DNA of 64,000 bases from Mucilaginibacter sp. OK283 (GTDB lineage: Bacteria; Bacteroidota; Bacteroidia; Sphingobacteriales; Sphingobacteriaceae): contig NZ_FODR01000010.1 in assembly GCF_900110415.1 (NCBI RefSeq), positions 202,564 through 266,563 on the forward strand. The letters run 5' to 3'. The notes beneath the pieces were generated by a model. That model was not told the DNA's origin. It searched no databases and saw only the letters and a list, made by a program, of their open reading frames with translations. How positions within the stretch are numbered: the stretch's first letter is position 1; each line of letters opens with the position of its first letter. Position numbers and translations under genes: made by a program. This document shows, in pieces, positions 51,367 to 61,700 of the stretch.

Positions 51367-52668
51367 TTAATCATTATTTGCCCAGTTCAACCTATCGGCC
51401 TGGCTGTATTTCCAGGGGGCCCCGTTATTTTCAACATTGCTAAACATATTGTTCAGGCTTGCCGGTGCCTGTGATTCTTCCATTACCACATAGCGGCGCA
51501 TTTCCACAATGATCTCAAGTGGATTGATATTTACCGGGCAGGCCTCGGCACAGGCATTGCAGGTAGTACAGGCCCAAAGTTCTTCGCGGGCGATATAATT
51601 ATCCAGCAGCGATTTGCCATCGTCATGATCCTTGCCGTGTTTATCCAGGTTGTTGCCCACTTCGGTAAGCCTGTCGCGGGTATCCATCATAATTTTACGC
51701 GGCGATAGCAGTTTGCCGGTAATATTTGCCGGGCATACTGATGTACACCTGCCGCACTCGGTACAGGTATAGGCCTCCATCAGGTTTTTCCAGGTAAGAT
51801 CAGTTACATCCTTCGCGCCAAACCTTGCAGGCTCGCCGGTATTTTCCGGAACGAAAGCAGGATCGAGCATGGCCTTAACCTCGTTGGTAACCGATGCCAT
51901 GTTCGTGAACTTTCCTTTGGTGTTCAGGTTTGAATAATACACATTGGGAAAAGCCAACAGGATGTGAAAATGCTTGGAGTAGGGCAGGTAATTTAAAAAC
52001 GCAAGGATACCTATGATATGAAACCACCAGCAGCCTCTTTCCAGCATCACCAATGACGCTGCGCTATCGGGCAATATCGGTGCTATAAGCGAGCTTACCG
52101 GGAAACTGCCTGCTTTTACATAATGTTCAAAATGTAATAGCTGCAATTTATAGTCGGCCGCGTTCATGGTTAAAAACGCGGTCATGAGCAGTATCTCGAT
52201 ACAAAGGATATAGTTGGCATCTGATTTTGGCCATTGGGTCATCTCGGTGCCCGAGAAACGTTTAAGATGAATGATGTTACGCCGGCTCAGGAAAACAATA
52301 CAGGCAACAAGTACCAATACCGCCAGCACCTCAAAACCGCCTATCAGCAGGCTATACAAGCCGCCCAGCGGGCCCGAAAAAATACGGTGCGAACCGAAGA
52401 TGCCGTCTATCATAATCTCCAGCACTTCCAGGTTAATGATGACGAAGCCCACATAGATAAAAAAATGCATTATGGCAGCTACCGGGCGCTTAACCATTTT
52501 GGTTTGGCCAAGCGCTACTTTGGCCATTATTTTCCAGCGGGTTGCCGGCTCGTCGCTGCGGTCAACATCCTTGCCCAATAATATATTGCGCCTTATTTTG
52601 CCTGCGTTTTTGGCAAACAGGTAAACGGCGGCTCCTAAAATGATGATAAATATAGCCTGTGCAATCAT
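51367..52668 (-). CDS. Membrane (Fe-S)-binding oxidoreductase, HdrC/NarI-like
   Basis: A 433-aa protein with about five N-terminal transmembrane segments (residues about 1-25, 62-90, 105-130, 155-175, 212-235), including a possible haem-binding His-containing helix as in NarI-type subunits. Two 4Fe-4S sites follow: CTECGRCTSVCP and CTTCNACAEACP. With the CCG gene downstream it forms an HdrDE-like or ferredoxin:quinone-type electron-transfer unit at the inner membrane. The physiological donor is not clear from sequence. Confidence 0.88.
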   Translation of the reverse strand: MIAQAIFIIILGAAVYLFAKNAGKIRRNILLGKDVDRSDEPATRWKIMAKVALGQTKMVKRPVAAIMHFFIYVGFVIINLEVLEIMIDGIFGSHRIFSGPLGGLYSLLIGGFEVLAVLVLVACIVFLSRRNIIHLKRFSGTEMTQWPKSDANYILCIEILLMTAFLTMNAADYKLQLLHFEHYVKAGSFPVSSLIAPILPDSAASLVMLERGCWWFHIIGILAFLNYLPYSKHFHILLAFPNVYYSNLNTKGKFTNMASVTNEVKAMLDPAFVPENTGEPARFGAKDVTDLTWKNLMEAYTCTECGRCTSVCPANITGKLLSPRKIMMDTRDRLTEVGNNLDKHGKDHDDGKSLLDNYIAREELWACTTCNACAEACPVNINPLEIIVEMRRYVVMEESQAPASLNNMFSNVENNGAPWKYSQADRLNWANND

Positions 52669-52731
52669 TATGCGTGCATAGTATTTTTATTCAAAGTTAG
52701 CTGAATTGTTGAAACGGCAAAATGTTACTTG

Positions 52732-54453
52732 TTATTTAAGATCGGCATCAATTTCTAAATTTAAATCCATCACTGCCTGCTTTGCTTTCGCTATCCTGTT
52801 ATTTATTGGCCCGGTGCTGCCATCAACGTTAATGTCGGTCATTTTGCTCAAGGCATCGGTATACCATTTTGCCCATACATCAATTTTATGTTTTTCGGCA
52901 TCGGCAGGTAATCCTTCTTTAATAGCCTGCGCGCTTAAAGCATATTCGTCATTTAGCCTGTCGGTCGCGTTTTTTTGCAGCTCGCCAATTAGCATTAACG
53001 TAGTTGGTTCATCTGCCGCGGTTAGTGTGTATGCTGTCGCTAACGCGCTTATACCCACATTTTTCATTTCCTGTGCCGAAACCATATTTAACCGGTCGGC
53101 ATCAGTATGGTAAAATACATCGGTAAAATGCCACATTAATAAACCGGGAATTTTGGCCTGCAAAAATGGGGTATGATCGCTGCCGCCTTCAAAAGGATTG
53201 CTTTTTACTACCCAGCCATTATCCCGGCCTTGCTGCATACAGCGGTTAAGCGTTAAATCATTAAAATAATGCGGAAATAAATCTGATTCCTGCAGGGCCC
53301 GGCCGCCCCACTCGGTATGTTTATCTTTACCGCGGGTCCAGATAGCCGATGGGTCGGGCATTTTTTCAATCAGGAAACTGCCGCCGGTTTTGTTTACATC
53401 CTCGCCCACCATATCCAGGCTCAATCCCCATTTAATGCCTTTTGCCCGCAGGGTATCTGCGGTTATATACCTGCCTGTCGACACAATTTCATCGCCCCAT
53501 AAAAACGTGATGGTACGCTTAGGGCTGAACTTTTTCTGGGTGATTAGTGTTGCGGTTACCCTTGCCATTTCGGCCAGGGTGCCTACGCCTGTGGCATTAT
53601 CATTGGCGCCCGGCTCCTGTACGTGGGCGCTAAACACAAAACGCTCATCGGGTTTAACCGAGCCGCGGGCATTAGCTATAATGGTGAGCTCTCTTGAGGG
53701 ATATATTTTGGCTTCCACATCAACATGTACTTTAACCGGGCCTTTTTGTAATGCCGCTTTAAGTCTTTCTTTAGCTGCATATGACAGCAGGATCCCAAAT
53801 TTCTGACTCAATGAATCCTGGTACCTGATGCCGCCAAACTGGATAGAATTTACATTTTTTTCGGGCTGCGTATAGGCCGGCATACTATAACCGATTGCGC
53901 CGATTGCACCGTTTTTTACCGCAGATGAGTAAAACATGCCCACATTAGCCTCGGCAAAAACAATTTTACCTTTTATTTTTTTACTGTCAATATTTTTCAG
54001 ATCGGCCCTGTCCACAAAAATAACTTCAGCAGTAATACCACCAGGCGGGGTACTTGCCGAATAAATAGCCAGCATGTTGCGGTTGTTAGTAAAGGTAAGT
54101 AAGGGCTTTTGCTCTCCCTCGATAGTTACCATGGCGTTTACAGGCTCCCATGCGGGGCGTTGCATTTCGCGGGTTTCAATGCGATAGGTTAAGGGGCCAT
54201 CAGCCTCACCTGTTGCTTCTTTTTTATAGCCGGCCTGCTGTAACGTTTTCTCCACTTCATATATGCTCTCGTTAAAACCCTTATTGCCCGGGAGCCTCCA
54301 GCGTTTTTCAACAAATGCTACCGTTTTATAAGCATTGGCCTCAATAAATGTGTTTCGCAGAAGTGGATAATAACTATCAATAGTATTTGAACTTTGGGCG
54401 TTTGCCACTGCGGCAGATAGTGCAAGCAATGTTATTAGTAACGGTTTAATCAT
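52732..54453 (-). CDS. Exported M28 family metallopeptidase
   Basis: A 573-aa protein with signal peptide (MIKPLLITLLALSAAVANA). The PA domain-like insertion (about 140-240) precedes the M28 zinc aminopeptidase domain (about 270-480). The bridging aspartate is in EPGANDNATG, a glutamate is in FLWGDEIVSTG, and a His lies near FYHTDADRLN. The usual HxD motif reads H-V-Q-E here and the usual E-E pair reads D-E, so metal binding may differ from classical M28 enzymes. It probably trims peptides in the periplasm. No operon partner is evident. Confidence 0.83.
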   Translation of the reverse strand: MIKPLLITLLALSAAVANAQSSNTIDSYYPLLRNTFIEANAYKTVAFVEKRWRLPGNKGFNESIYEVEKTLQQAGYKKEATGEADGPLTYRIETREMQRPAWEPVNAMVTIEGEQKPLLTFTNNRNMLAIYSASTPPGGITAEVIFVDRADLKNIDSKKIKGKIVFAEANVGMFYSSAVKNGAIGAIGYSMPAYTQPEKNVNSIQFGGIRYQDSLSQKFGILLSYAAKERLKAALQKGPVKVHVDVEAKIYPSRELTIIANARGSVKPDERFVFSAHVQEPGANDNATGVGTLAEMARVTATLITQKKFSPKRTITFLWGDEIVSTGRYITADTLRAKGIKWGLSLDMVGEDVNKTGGSFLIEKMPDPSAIWTRGKDKHTEWGGRALQESDLFPHYFNDLTLNRCMQQGRDNGWVVKSNPFEGGSDHTPFLQAKIPGLLMWHFTDVFYHTDADRLNMVSAQEMKNVGISALATAYTLTAADEPTTLMLIGELQKNATDRLNDEYALSAQAIKEGLPADAEKHKIDVWAKWYTDALSKMTDINVDGSTGPINNRIAKAKQAVMDLNLEIDADLK

Positions 54454-54590
54454 AAGGGCAAGTTAGCGATTGGCGGGTATAACGCAAAATAGGTGGAGGT
54501 TGAAATGTTTTTTGTAGAGGTGCATCACCTGCCTATCCCATATGCAATCGAATCCGTGTTCACAAGCAAATTTGATTTGAACGCTGGTCA

Positions 54591-54716
54591 CGACTCACCC
54601 CGGCCGACGCTGCGTTGGCCGACCCTCCTCTCTCCGGCTGAAGCCGCAAAGAGGGTAACCCCATTTTTTCTCTTTCCGGGCCCCTCTATGCGACGCAGCC
54701 ACGTCGGGGTGAGTCG
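54591..54716. repeat. 126-bp element with perfect 12-bp terminal inverted repeats
   Basis: CGACTCACCCCG (54591-54602) and CGGGGTGAGTCG (54705-54716) are exact inverted ends. The interior contains GACGCTGCGTTGGCC near the left and CGACGCAGCCACGTC near the right, partly complementary. No ORF of its own. It looks MITE- or REP-like. It lies in the 510-nt gap (54454-54963) between the divergent M28 and universal-stress genes, and is G/C-richer than its surroundings. The rest of the gap shows nothing else I can name. Confidence 0.7.
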
Positions 54717-54963
54717 ACTCGCCGACATGCGCTGTACAACATTTTCCCTTCCGAGTTCGCAGATTTACAACTCGCAAGGCGCTAAGAAACTAAGCGATTT
54801 GATTGTTTTTTGTGCTTTAGCGCGAAAAAAACAACCTCAACATAAATCTCATCCCAAGTCTTTTTACAGCATTCATAAAGTGATGAAAATCAGATTTGTT
54901 AATGACCTGCATTACAAGTTGCGCTTTTATTTAAGCTTATTTTTACTTAATAATTCAGGCGAT

Positions 54964-55821
54964 ATGAATAACATCCTCGTGCTTACCGATTTTTCTGAAA
55001 ATGCAAACCACGCAGCCAAAGCAGCCCCGCCGCTTGCCGCGAAATTGCACAGCGACATAATCATTTTTAATTCCTACTACAACCATCCGGTAATACCAGC
55101 TTATGCCGGTGGTCCCTTAGCTGTTGATGAGCTTGTTTTTCGGAAGAAAGACAGTACCTCCGGGCTTCATCAGCTTGCCAGGCAATTGGGCCATTTGCAC
55201 AACGGGCAGGCTAAAGAAGAATTTAAGCCCCAGATTCACACGCAATGTGGCGAAGGCCCGTTAGGAAACAATCTGGCGGCAATTATCAACGGGAAAAAAA
55301 CAGCGTTTATAGTAATGGGCGGCAGTTTAAACAGCCCGGTTAATCATCTTTTTTTTGGTAGCGATACTATGGATGTAGTTGACCATGCATCGTGCCCGGT
55401 TGTAATTATTCCCCAAGAAGCCACATTGGAAAAGCTAAAGAAGATCACTTTGGCAACCGCATTTGAACCGTTTGATAATTTTGCCATCACCTACCTGGCC
55501 AATCTGAGCAAGAAACTGGATTTTGAGCTGGAAATTGTACATATATCGGTGTTTGAAAAATATGAGGATCCTGACAAGGAAAAAGCTTTGTTAAGGCATA
55601 TCAAAAAGCTCGAAGATTCGGGTATAGTTTATAAACAGATACGCGGGAAAGATGTAATTGAAAGGCTGAATCATCTTTGTAAGGAGAATGGGTCAGATAT
55701 GCTGGCACTGGTTCATTATGAGCATGGTTTTCTTTCCGGTATTTTCAAGAAATCTACAACCGAAAAAGCGCTTGGCCATCAGCACATCCCACTGATGATA
55801 ATTCCGGCAGATATTCAATAA
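54964..55821 (+). CDS. Universal stress protein, tandem UspA domains
   Basis: A 285-aa cytosolic protein starting at ATG 54964 (MNNILVLTDFSENANHAAKA). In-frame reading extends upstream to 54493, but that extension crosses the 126-bp repeat and has no protein-like character. Two UspA folds lie at about 1-140 and 150-285; the first ends in FGSDTMDVVDHASCPVVIIP and the second in KSTTEKALGHQHIPLMIIP. UspA-type proteins bind ATP or sense stress. It stands 150 nt before the P-type ATPase gene on the same strand. Confidence 0.85.
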   Translation: MNNILVLTDFSENANHAAKAAPPLAAKLHSDIIIFNSYYNHPVIPAYAGGPLAVDELVFRKKDSTSGLHQLARQLGHLHNGQAKEEFKPQIHTQCGEGPLGNNLAAIINGKKTAFIVMGGSLNSPVNHLFFGSDTMDVVDHASCPVVIIPQEATLEKLKKITLATAFEPFDNFAITYLANLSKKLDFELEIVHISVFEKYEDPDKEKALLRHIKKLEDSGIVYKQIRGKDVIERLNHLCKENGSDMLALVHYEHGFLSGIFKKSTTEKALGHQHIPLMIIPADIQ

Positions 55822-55971
55822 GTAGTGCCTGGCAAATCATGTAATGAAGTACGGTCCTTAGTCGACAGTTTTAAGCCAAAAAGAATAGATTTGACTCAAA
55901 GCTTACTACTATTAACTTAACAGTAGTTTGTTTGACGATTGTTTTACTAATGCCGATTCAAAAGCCCACAA

Positions 55972-58506
55972 ATGAAATTAAATAATCCGGATATAAAAGG
56001 ACTAAGCGGCAAGGAGATTATAGAGGCACGGAAAAAATATGGCGTCAATAGCCTTACCTATAAAAAAGAAAACGGTTTTATTGATGCCCTAAAAAGTATT
56101 GCAAAGGAGCCAATGGTTATTTTACTATTGGTTACGGCGGCTATTTATTTTATCAGCGGTAAAAATGGCGACGGCTTTTTCCTGGCATCGGCCGTTATAC
56201 TGGTATCGGGCATTTCGCTATACCAGGATTCGAGGAGCCGAAATGCCCTTGATAAGCTTAAAGATTACTCGCAGCCAACCTGTAAGGTTATAAGAGACGA
56301 TGTTATAGTAGAAATAAAAAGCGAAGACCTGGTTATTGGCGATTGTTTGATTGTTGAAGAGGGCACCTCTGTATCGGCTGATGGCATAATTATACAATCA
56401 AATGATTTTTCGGTAAATGAAAGCATCCTTACCGGCGAATCGCTGCCGGTTTATAAAGATAAATCGTCGACAGATAATACAATTTTGCGAGGTACTACGG
56501 TGGCTGGTGGGCTGGCCATAGCAAGGGTAACTGCTATTGGTAATAAAACCCGCCTGGGCGCTATTGGCAAAAGCCTGGAAGCAATTAATGAAGAGAAGAC
56601 CCCGCTCGAAATTCAGATTAATAATTTTGTAAAAAAAATGGTGATTGCAGGCGCCATTGTTTTCGTTATAGTATGGGCCATTAACTACACGCATTCACGC
56701 AACCTTACTGATAGCCTGATCAAGGCGCTTACCCTGGCCATGAGCATCCTGCCCGAAGAGATACCTGTCGCCTTTACCTCGTTTATGGCCTTAGGTGCCT
56801 GGCGGCTGATGAAAATGGGCATAGTAGTTAAACAAATGAAAACTGTTGAAACGTTGGGCAGCGCATCTGTTATATGCACCGATAAAACCGGTACCATTAC
56901 CGAAAATAAAATGAGCCTGGCTAAAGTTTTCGCACTCAAATCGGGCAAGGTTACTGATGCAGGGGGCGCGTACGATGAAGCCGAACGGGCGCTCATCAGG
57001 CTGGCGATGTGGGCCAGCGAGCCTGTACCCTTTGATCCGATGGAAATTGCCTTGCATGAGGCGTATGCAAAAAACACCGCAGCCGATGAAAGGCCCCAAT
57101 ATAAAATGGTTCATGAATATCCGCTGAGTGGCAAGCCGCCCATGATGACCCATTTGTTTGAAAACGACAATAAGGAACGGATCATAGCGGCCAAAGGCGC
57201 GCCCGAGGCGATAATGAAGATAGCCGGACTGGCTGAAACCGAACGACAGCAGTTGCAAACTACTATTGATACACTTGCATCTGAAGGCTATCGTATCCTG
57301 GCGGTGGCAGAGGCCCATTTTGCCGGAAACGATTTTCCTGCTACGCAACAGGAGTTTGAATTTGGATTTAAAGGTTTGGTGGCTTTTTATGATCCGCCTA
57401 AAAAAAACATAAAAGCGGTACTTGAAACCTTTTATAAAGCAGGTATAACGGTGAAGATTGTAACCGGAGATAATGCCGCCACCACTGCAGCCATTGCCCG
57501 GCAAATAGATTTTAAGGGTGCCGATAAATGCATCAGCGGCGACGAACTGATGGACCTGGATAGCGAGCAGCTTGAGCATTCTGTTCAAAAGCTAAACATT
57601 TTTACCCGGATGTATCCTGATGCAAAGCTCAGGATTATTAACGCATTAAAATCGCAGCGCGAGATAGTAGCGATGACAGGAGATGGCGTAAACGATGGCC
57701 CTGCACTTAAAGCCGCGCACATTGGTATAGCCATGGGCAAAAAGGGAACTGAAATTGCCAGGCAGGCCGCGTCGCTCATATTGCTGGAAGATGATTTATC
57801 AAAAATGACAGATGCGGTGGCCATGGGCCGCAGGATTTATACTAACCTTAAAAAAGCAATACAGTATATCATCTCAATCCACATACCCATTATACTAACA
57901 GTGTTTATCCCCCTGGCGCTCGGCTGGATATATCCTAACATATTTTCGCCTGTCCATATTATTTTTTTAGAACTGATTATGGGGCCTACCTGTTCAATCA
58001 TCTACGAAAATGAACCCATGGAAAAAAACACTATGCTGCAGAAACCGCGTCCGTTTACTAATACTTTCTTTAATTGGAAGGAGTTGGCCACCAGCGTTGT
58101 GCAGGGGCTAATGATAACCGCCGGAACTTTAGCTACCTATCAATGGGCTATAAAAGCCGGGTTAAATGAGCAGCAAACCCGAACCATGGTTTTTAACTGT
58201 CTTATAGCTGCCAATATATTACTCACGCTGGTAAACCGCTCTTTTTATTATTCGCTTTTTACAACTATAAAGTATAAAAATAATTTGGTGTTGCTGATAA
58301 TAGGCATAACCATAATTATCACAGGCTTATTGCTTTACATAAAGCCTTTATCCATTTTCTTTGGGTTTGCATCTTTGAATTTATATCAACTGGCAATTAG
58401 CTTTGGAATCGGATTTTTATCGGTTATCTGGTATGAAATTATTAAGTGGAAAAAGCGGTGCAAAAAGCCAATTCAAATAATAAATCCTCCTCATAACGCA
58501 TCATGA
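55972..58506 (+). CDS. P-type cation-transporting ATPase (P2-type)
   Basis: An 844-aa membrane pump with ten or so helices. TGES (residues 154-157), PEEIPV (261-266), DKTGT (D304 phosphorylation) and GDGVNDGPAL are in the right order. PEEIPV replaces the PEGLP or PEALP of classical Ca2+ ATPases, so the ion is uncertain; Ca2+ or Mg2+/Na+-type P2 pumps are closest by overall pattern. The C-terminal six-helix region is complete (VFIPLALGWIYPNIFSPVHI onward). It is preceded by a universal stress protein. A heptamer arm starts 1 nt after its stop codon. Confidence 0.88.
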   Translation: MKLNNPDIKGLSGKEIIEARKKYGVNSLTYKKENGFIDALKSIAKEPMVILLLVTAAIYFISGKNGDGFFLASAVILVSGISLYQDSRSRNALDKLKDYSQPTCKVIRDDVIVEIKSEDLVIGDCLIVEEGTSVSADGIIIQSNDFSVNESILTGESLPVYKDKSSTDNTILRGTTVAGGLAIARVTAIGNKTRLGAIGKSLEAINEEKTPLEIQINNFVKKMVIAGAIVFVIVWAINYTHSRNLTDSLIKALTLAMSILPEEIPVAFTSFMALGAWRLMKMGIVVKQMKTVETLGSASVICTDKTGTITENKMSLAKVFALKSGKVTDAGGAYDEAERALIRLAMWASEPVPFDPMEIALHEAYAKNTAADERPQYKMVHEYPLSGKPPMMTHLFENDNKERIIAAKGAPEAIMKIAGLAETERQQLQTTIDTLASEGYRILAVAEAHFAGNDFPATQQEFEFGFKGLVAFYDPPKKNIKAVLETFYKAGITVKIVTGDNAATTAAIARQIDFKGADKCISGDELMDLDSEQLEHSVQKLNIFTRMYPDAKLRIINALKSQREIVAMTGDGVNDGPALKAAHIGIAMGKKGTEIARQAASLILLEDDLSKMTDAVAMGRRIYTNLKKAIQYIISIHIPIILTVFIPLALGWIYPNIFSPVHIIFLELIMGPTCSIIYENEPMEKNTMLQKPRPFTNTFFNWKELATSVVQGLMITAGTLATYQWAIKAGLNEQQTRTMVFNCLIAANILLTLVNRSFYYSLFTTIKYKNNLVLLIIGITIIITGLLLYIKPLSIFFGFASLNLYQLAISFGIGFLSVIWYEIIKWKKRCKKPIQIINPPHNAS

Positions 58507-58507
58507 G

Positions 58508-58535
58508 CAAATGCGAAATACAGAATGCGAATGCA
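58508..58535. repeat. Heptamer-periodic repeat arm after the P-type ATPase
   Basis: CAAATGC, GAAATAC, AGAATGC, GAATGCA lie in 7-nt register, starting 1 nt after the TGA at 58504-58506. No inverted partner with the same word was found before the next gene. Confidence 0.6.
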
Positions 58536-58794
58536 CCCGAAAACAAAGTCTGCAAAAATTATTTTTTTTAGCAGTAGCCAACATCGACGGTATAACCGGC
58601 ATGTGATTAAGCCGGTTTATCAGGTCAAAAAATACTCCTTGCTTTGGGCTTGCTGTTATGCCGATCATTGATTTTTACTGGCTTGTCGGGTAAATGTGCC
58701 CGGTTTATAGCATGAAACTTGTGGCAAAAAAAATACGTAAAAGTAGTTTCGGCACTGCACAAAATCAAAGTGTACGAACCTAATTACACTATTC

Positions 58795-61700
58795 GTGGTT
58801 ACAGCCAAACAGATTATTCATTTATGGATTTGCGCCTTTTTAATTACAGGTGTGCCGCTGGCTTGTTTTGCGCAAAACCAAAGCCTGAAGTTTGACCACA
58901 TCGGCACCGCCGAAGGGTTATCGCAGGTTGACGTGAGCAGCATTATCCAGGATAGCCGCGGGTTTATGTGGATTGGAACCGGGAATGGTCTTAACCGGTA
59001 CGATGGTTATAAATTCATCAATTACCGTTTCGACCTGGCTAACAATAGTTCGCTAAGCAATAACGTTATCAGTGACCTGGCAGAAGATAAATCCGGAAAT
59101 ATATGGATAGCCACTAAAGGTGGATTGAATAAGTTTGACAGGGCATCCGGACGCTTTATCAGGTACCTGCATAATGACCATGCCCCGGCGAGTTTGGCTA
59201 CTGATGTGGTTAACCGGCTAAGCTTTGATAGCGCCGGCAATTTGTGGGTAGCAACCCAAAACGGTGGTCTTGATTACCTCGACGTACATTCAAATAAGTT
59301 CAGGCATTACACACATTCCGACGTGGATAGTAATAGCCTGAGCAATAACAATGTATATACAGTTTTTACCGACTCGCACCACAACCTTTGGGTAGGAACG
59401 GCTGGCGGGTTAAACCTTTACCGGCCGGCAAGTAATAACTTTTCAAGATTTAAATATTCAAATACTGATGCAGGCACCTCAGGCGATCATATCTTCTGCA
59501 TCTATGAAGATAGAACCGGCAACTTGTACCTTGGTACTATATCCGAAGGGGTTTTTGTATTTAACCCCGCAAAACATACCCTTAGGCATATAAAAAATAA
59601 AGATAGCCTGGGCAATAGCACTTCGATTAACACGGTCAATAGCCTGGGCCAGGATGATAACGGCAATATTTGGATAGGGGCCGAGCATGGTGGGCTTAGT
59701 TTGCTGGATGCTTCCGGTAATCTTTATAACTACCAGCATGACGATATTGACAATAACAGTATAAACGGTATCTCCATTAATGCCATCTGTAAAGATAAAA
59801 ACGGCAATATGTGGCTGGGCGCTTTTGGTGGCGGAATAAATCTTTATAAAAAGGCAACTTCGAGCTTTGCACTTTATCATCACAATTCTTCACCATTAAG
59901 CCTCTCGAGCAATTTTGTGCTTGACTTGTTCGAAGATCGTGATAAAAATATATGGGTAGGTACCGATGGCGGCGGTCTTGACCTGTTTAACCGGTCAACC
60001 GGATCTTTCAGGCATTATAAACAGCCTCCGGCCGGTAAAAACGGTATTACCGGCAATTATGTGCTAACTACAACCCAACACCCCGATGGAAACCTATGGA
60101 TTGGCACCTGGGGCGATGGATTCAGTATATTTAATCCCAAAACGGGCATATTCAAAAATTTTAAAGTAACCCCCGCTAAACCGGATGGGCCAGGCGGAAA
60201 TAACATTTACGCCATACTACATACCAAAGATCAAAACACATGGCTGGGGACATTTAATGACGGGCTTGATTTTTATGACCGTAAAACCGGTAAGTTTAAA
60301 CATTTCAGGTACGATGCGCATAACCCGCAAAGCATCAGCAGCAACCGCATTTATGATTTGTGCGAAGACCGTGACGGCAACTTATGGATTGGCACATATG
60401 ATAACGGCCTTGATATGTTAGATAATAAAACAGGCGTTTTTACCCATTTCAGGCACCATGATGGCCAAAACAGCCTGAGCGGTAACACGGTCACGGATGT
60501 TTTTTTAGATAGCAAGGGTAAATTATGGCTTTGCACTATTAGCGGCCTTAATTTGTTTGACCCGGTTACTAAGCATTTTACGGTTTTTACCAAAAAAGAT
60601 GGCCTGGCCAGCGATATTATTTATGCAATAAAAGAGGACGGCGCCGGTAATTTTTGGGTAAGTACCAATAACGGCATATCGATGTACAACCCGGTTGCCC
60701 GGTTGTTTAAAAATTATACTACCGAAGATGGCTTGCAGGGCGATGACTTTAAACCGCATTCGGCTTTAAAGACAAACAGTGGCGAGATTTTTTTCGGGGG
60801 TATCAACGGCTTTAATGCTTTTTACCCGGCACGGATAGCCCGGCCTGCACCATTTTCGCCGGTGGTAGTAACGTCATTGCTTATTTTTAATAAACCAATA
60901 AACACCGTAATAGGCGCTGATGATCCAAACGCGCCGAAGCAGGATATAGCTGATACCAGGAGTATTACCCTATCCTACCGGCAATCTGATATCTCGATGG
61001 AATATGCTGCCCTCGACTTTGCTTCTGCCGACAGGAAAAAATACGCCTTTATCCTGCAGAATTATGATACCCAGTGGAGTGAAGTCGGGAGCAGGAATAC
61101 TGCCTCCTACACCAACCTGCCCGCCGGCGAATACTATTTTAAAATAAAGTACCAGAATAGCGCCGGGCAATGGTCGCCGGTGGCAACCGCACTTAAAATT
61201 ACTATTGTACCGCCATTTTGGTTAACATGGTGGTTTAAATTGTTTGCCGTTATGTTTTTGGCTTCCGCCATTTACGGGCTTTTCAGGTACCGGTTAAGAT
61301 CTATTAAACTACGGCAACTGGTGTTGGAGCGGCAGGTACAGGAACGTACCGAGCTGTTGGCCAAAATGACGATTGATGAGCATAAAGCACGCATGGAGGC
61401 CGAGCAGGCTAACGCTGCTAAAAGCCTTTTTATGGCTACCATGAGTCACGAAATACGCACTCCCATGAACGGTGTAGTAGGCATGGCCATGCTTTTATCT
61501 GGTACGCAACTTACCCCCGAGCAGGAAGAGTATACCGAAACCATTAAAAATTGTGGCGATGCGCTGTTATCCGTAATTAACGATATTCTGGATTTTTCGA
61601 AAATAGAATCCGGGAAAATGGAGCTGGATGAAAACGATTTCGACCTGAGGAACTGTATTGAGGGTACCCTGGATGTATTTGCAGGCGGTGCGCTTAAACC

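Noticed and set aside
54493..54963. A 157-residue N-terminal extension of the universal stress protein
   Set aside because: The extension crosses the 126-bp inverted-repeat element, has no recognisable domain, and the UspA fold begins exactly at ATG 54964.
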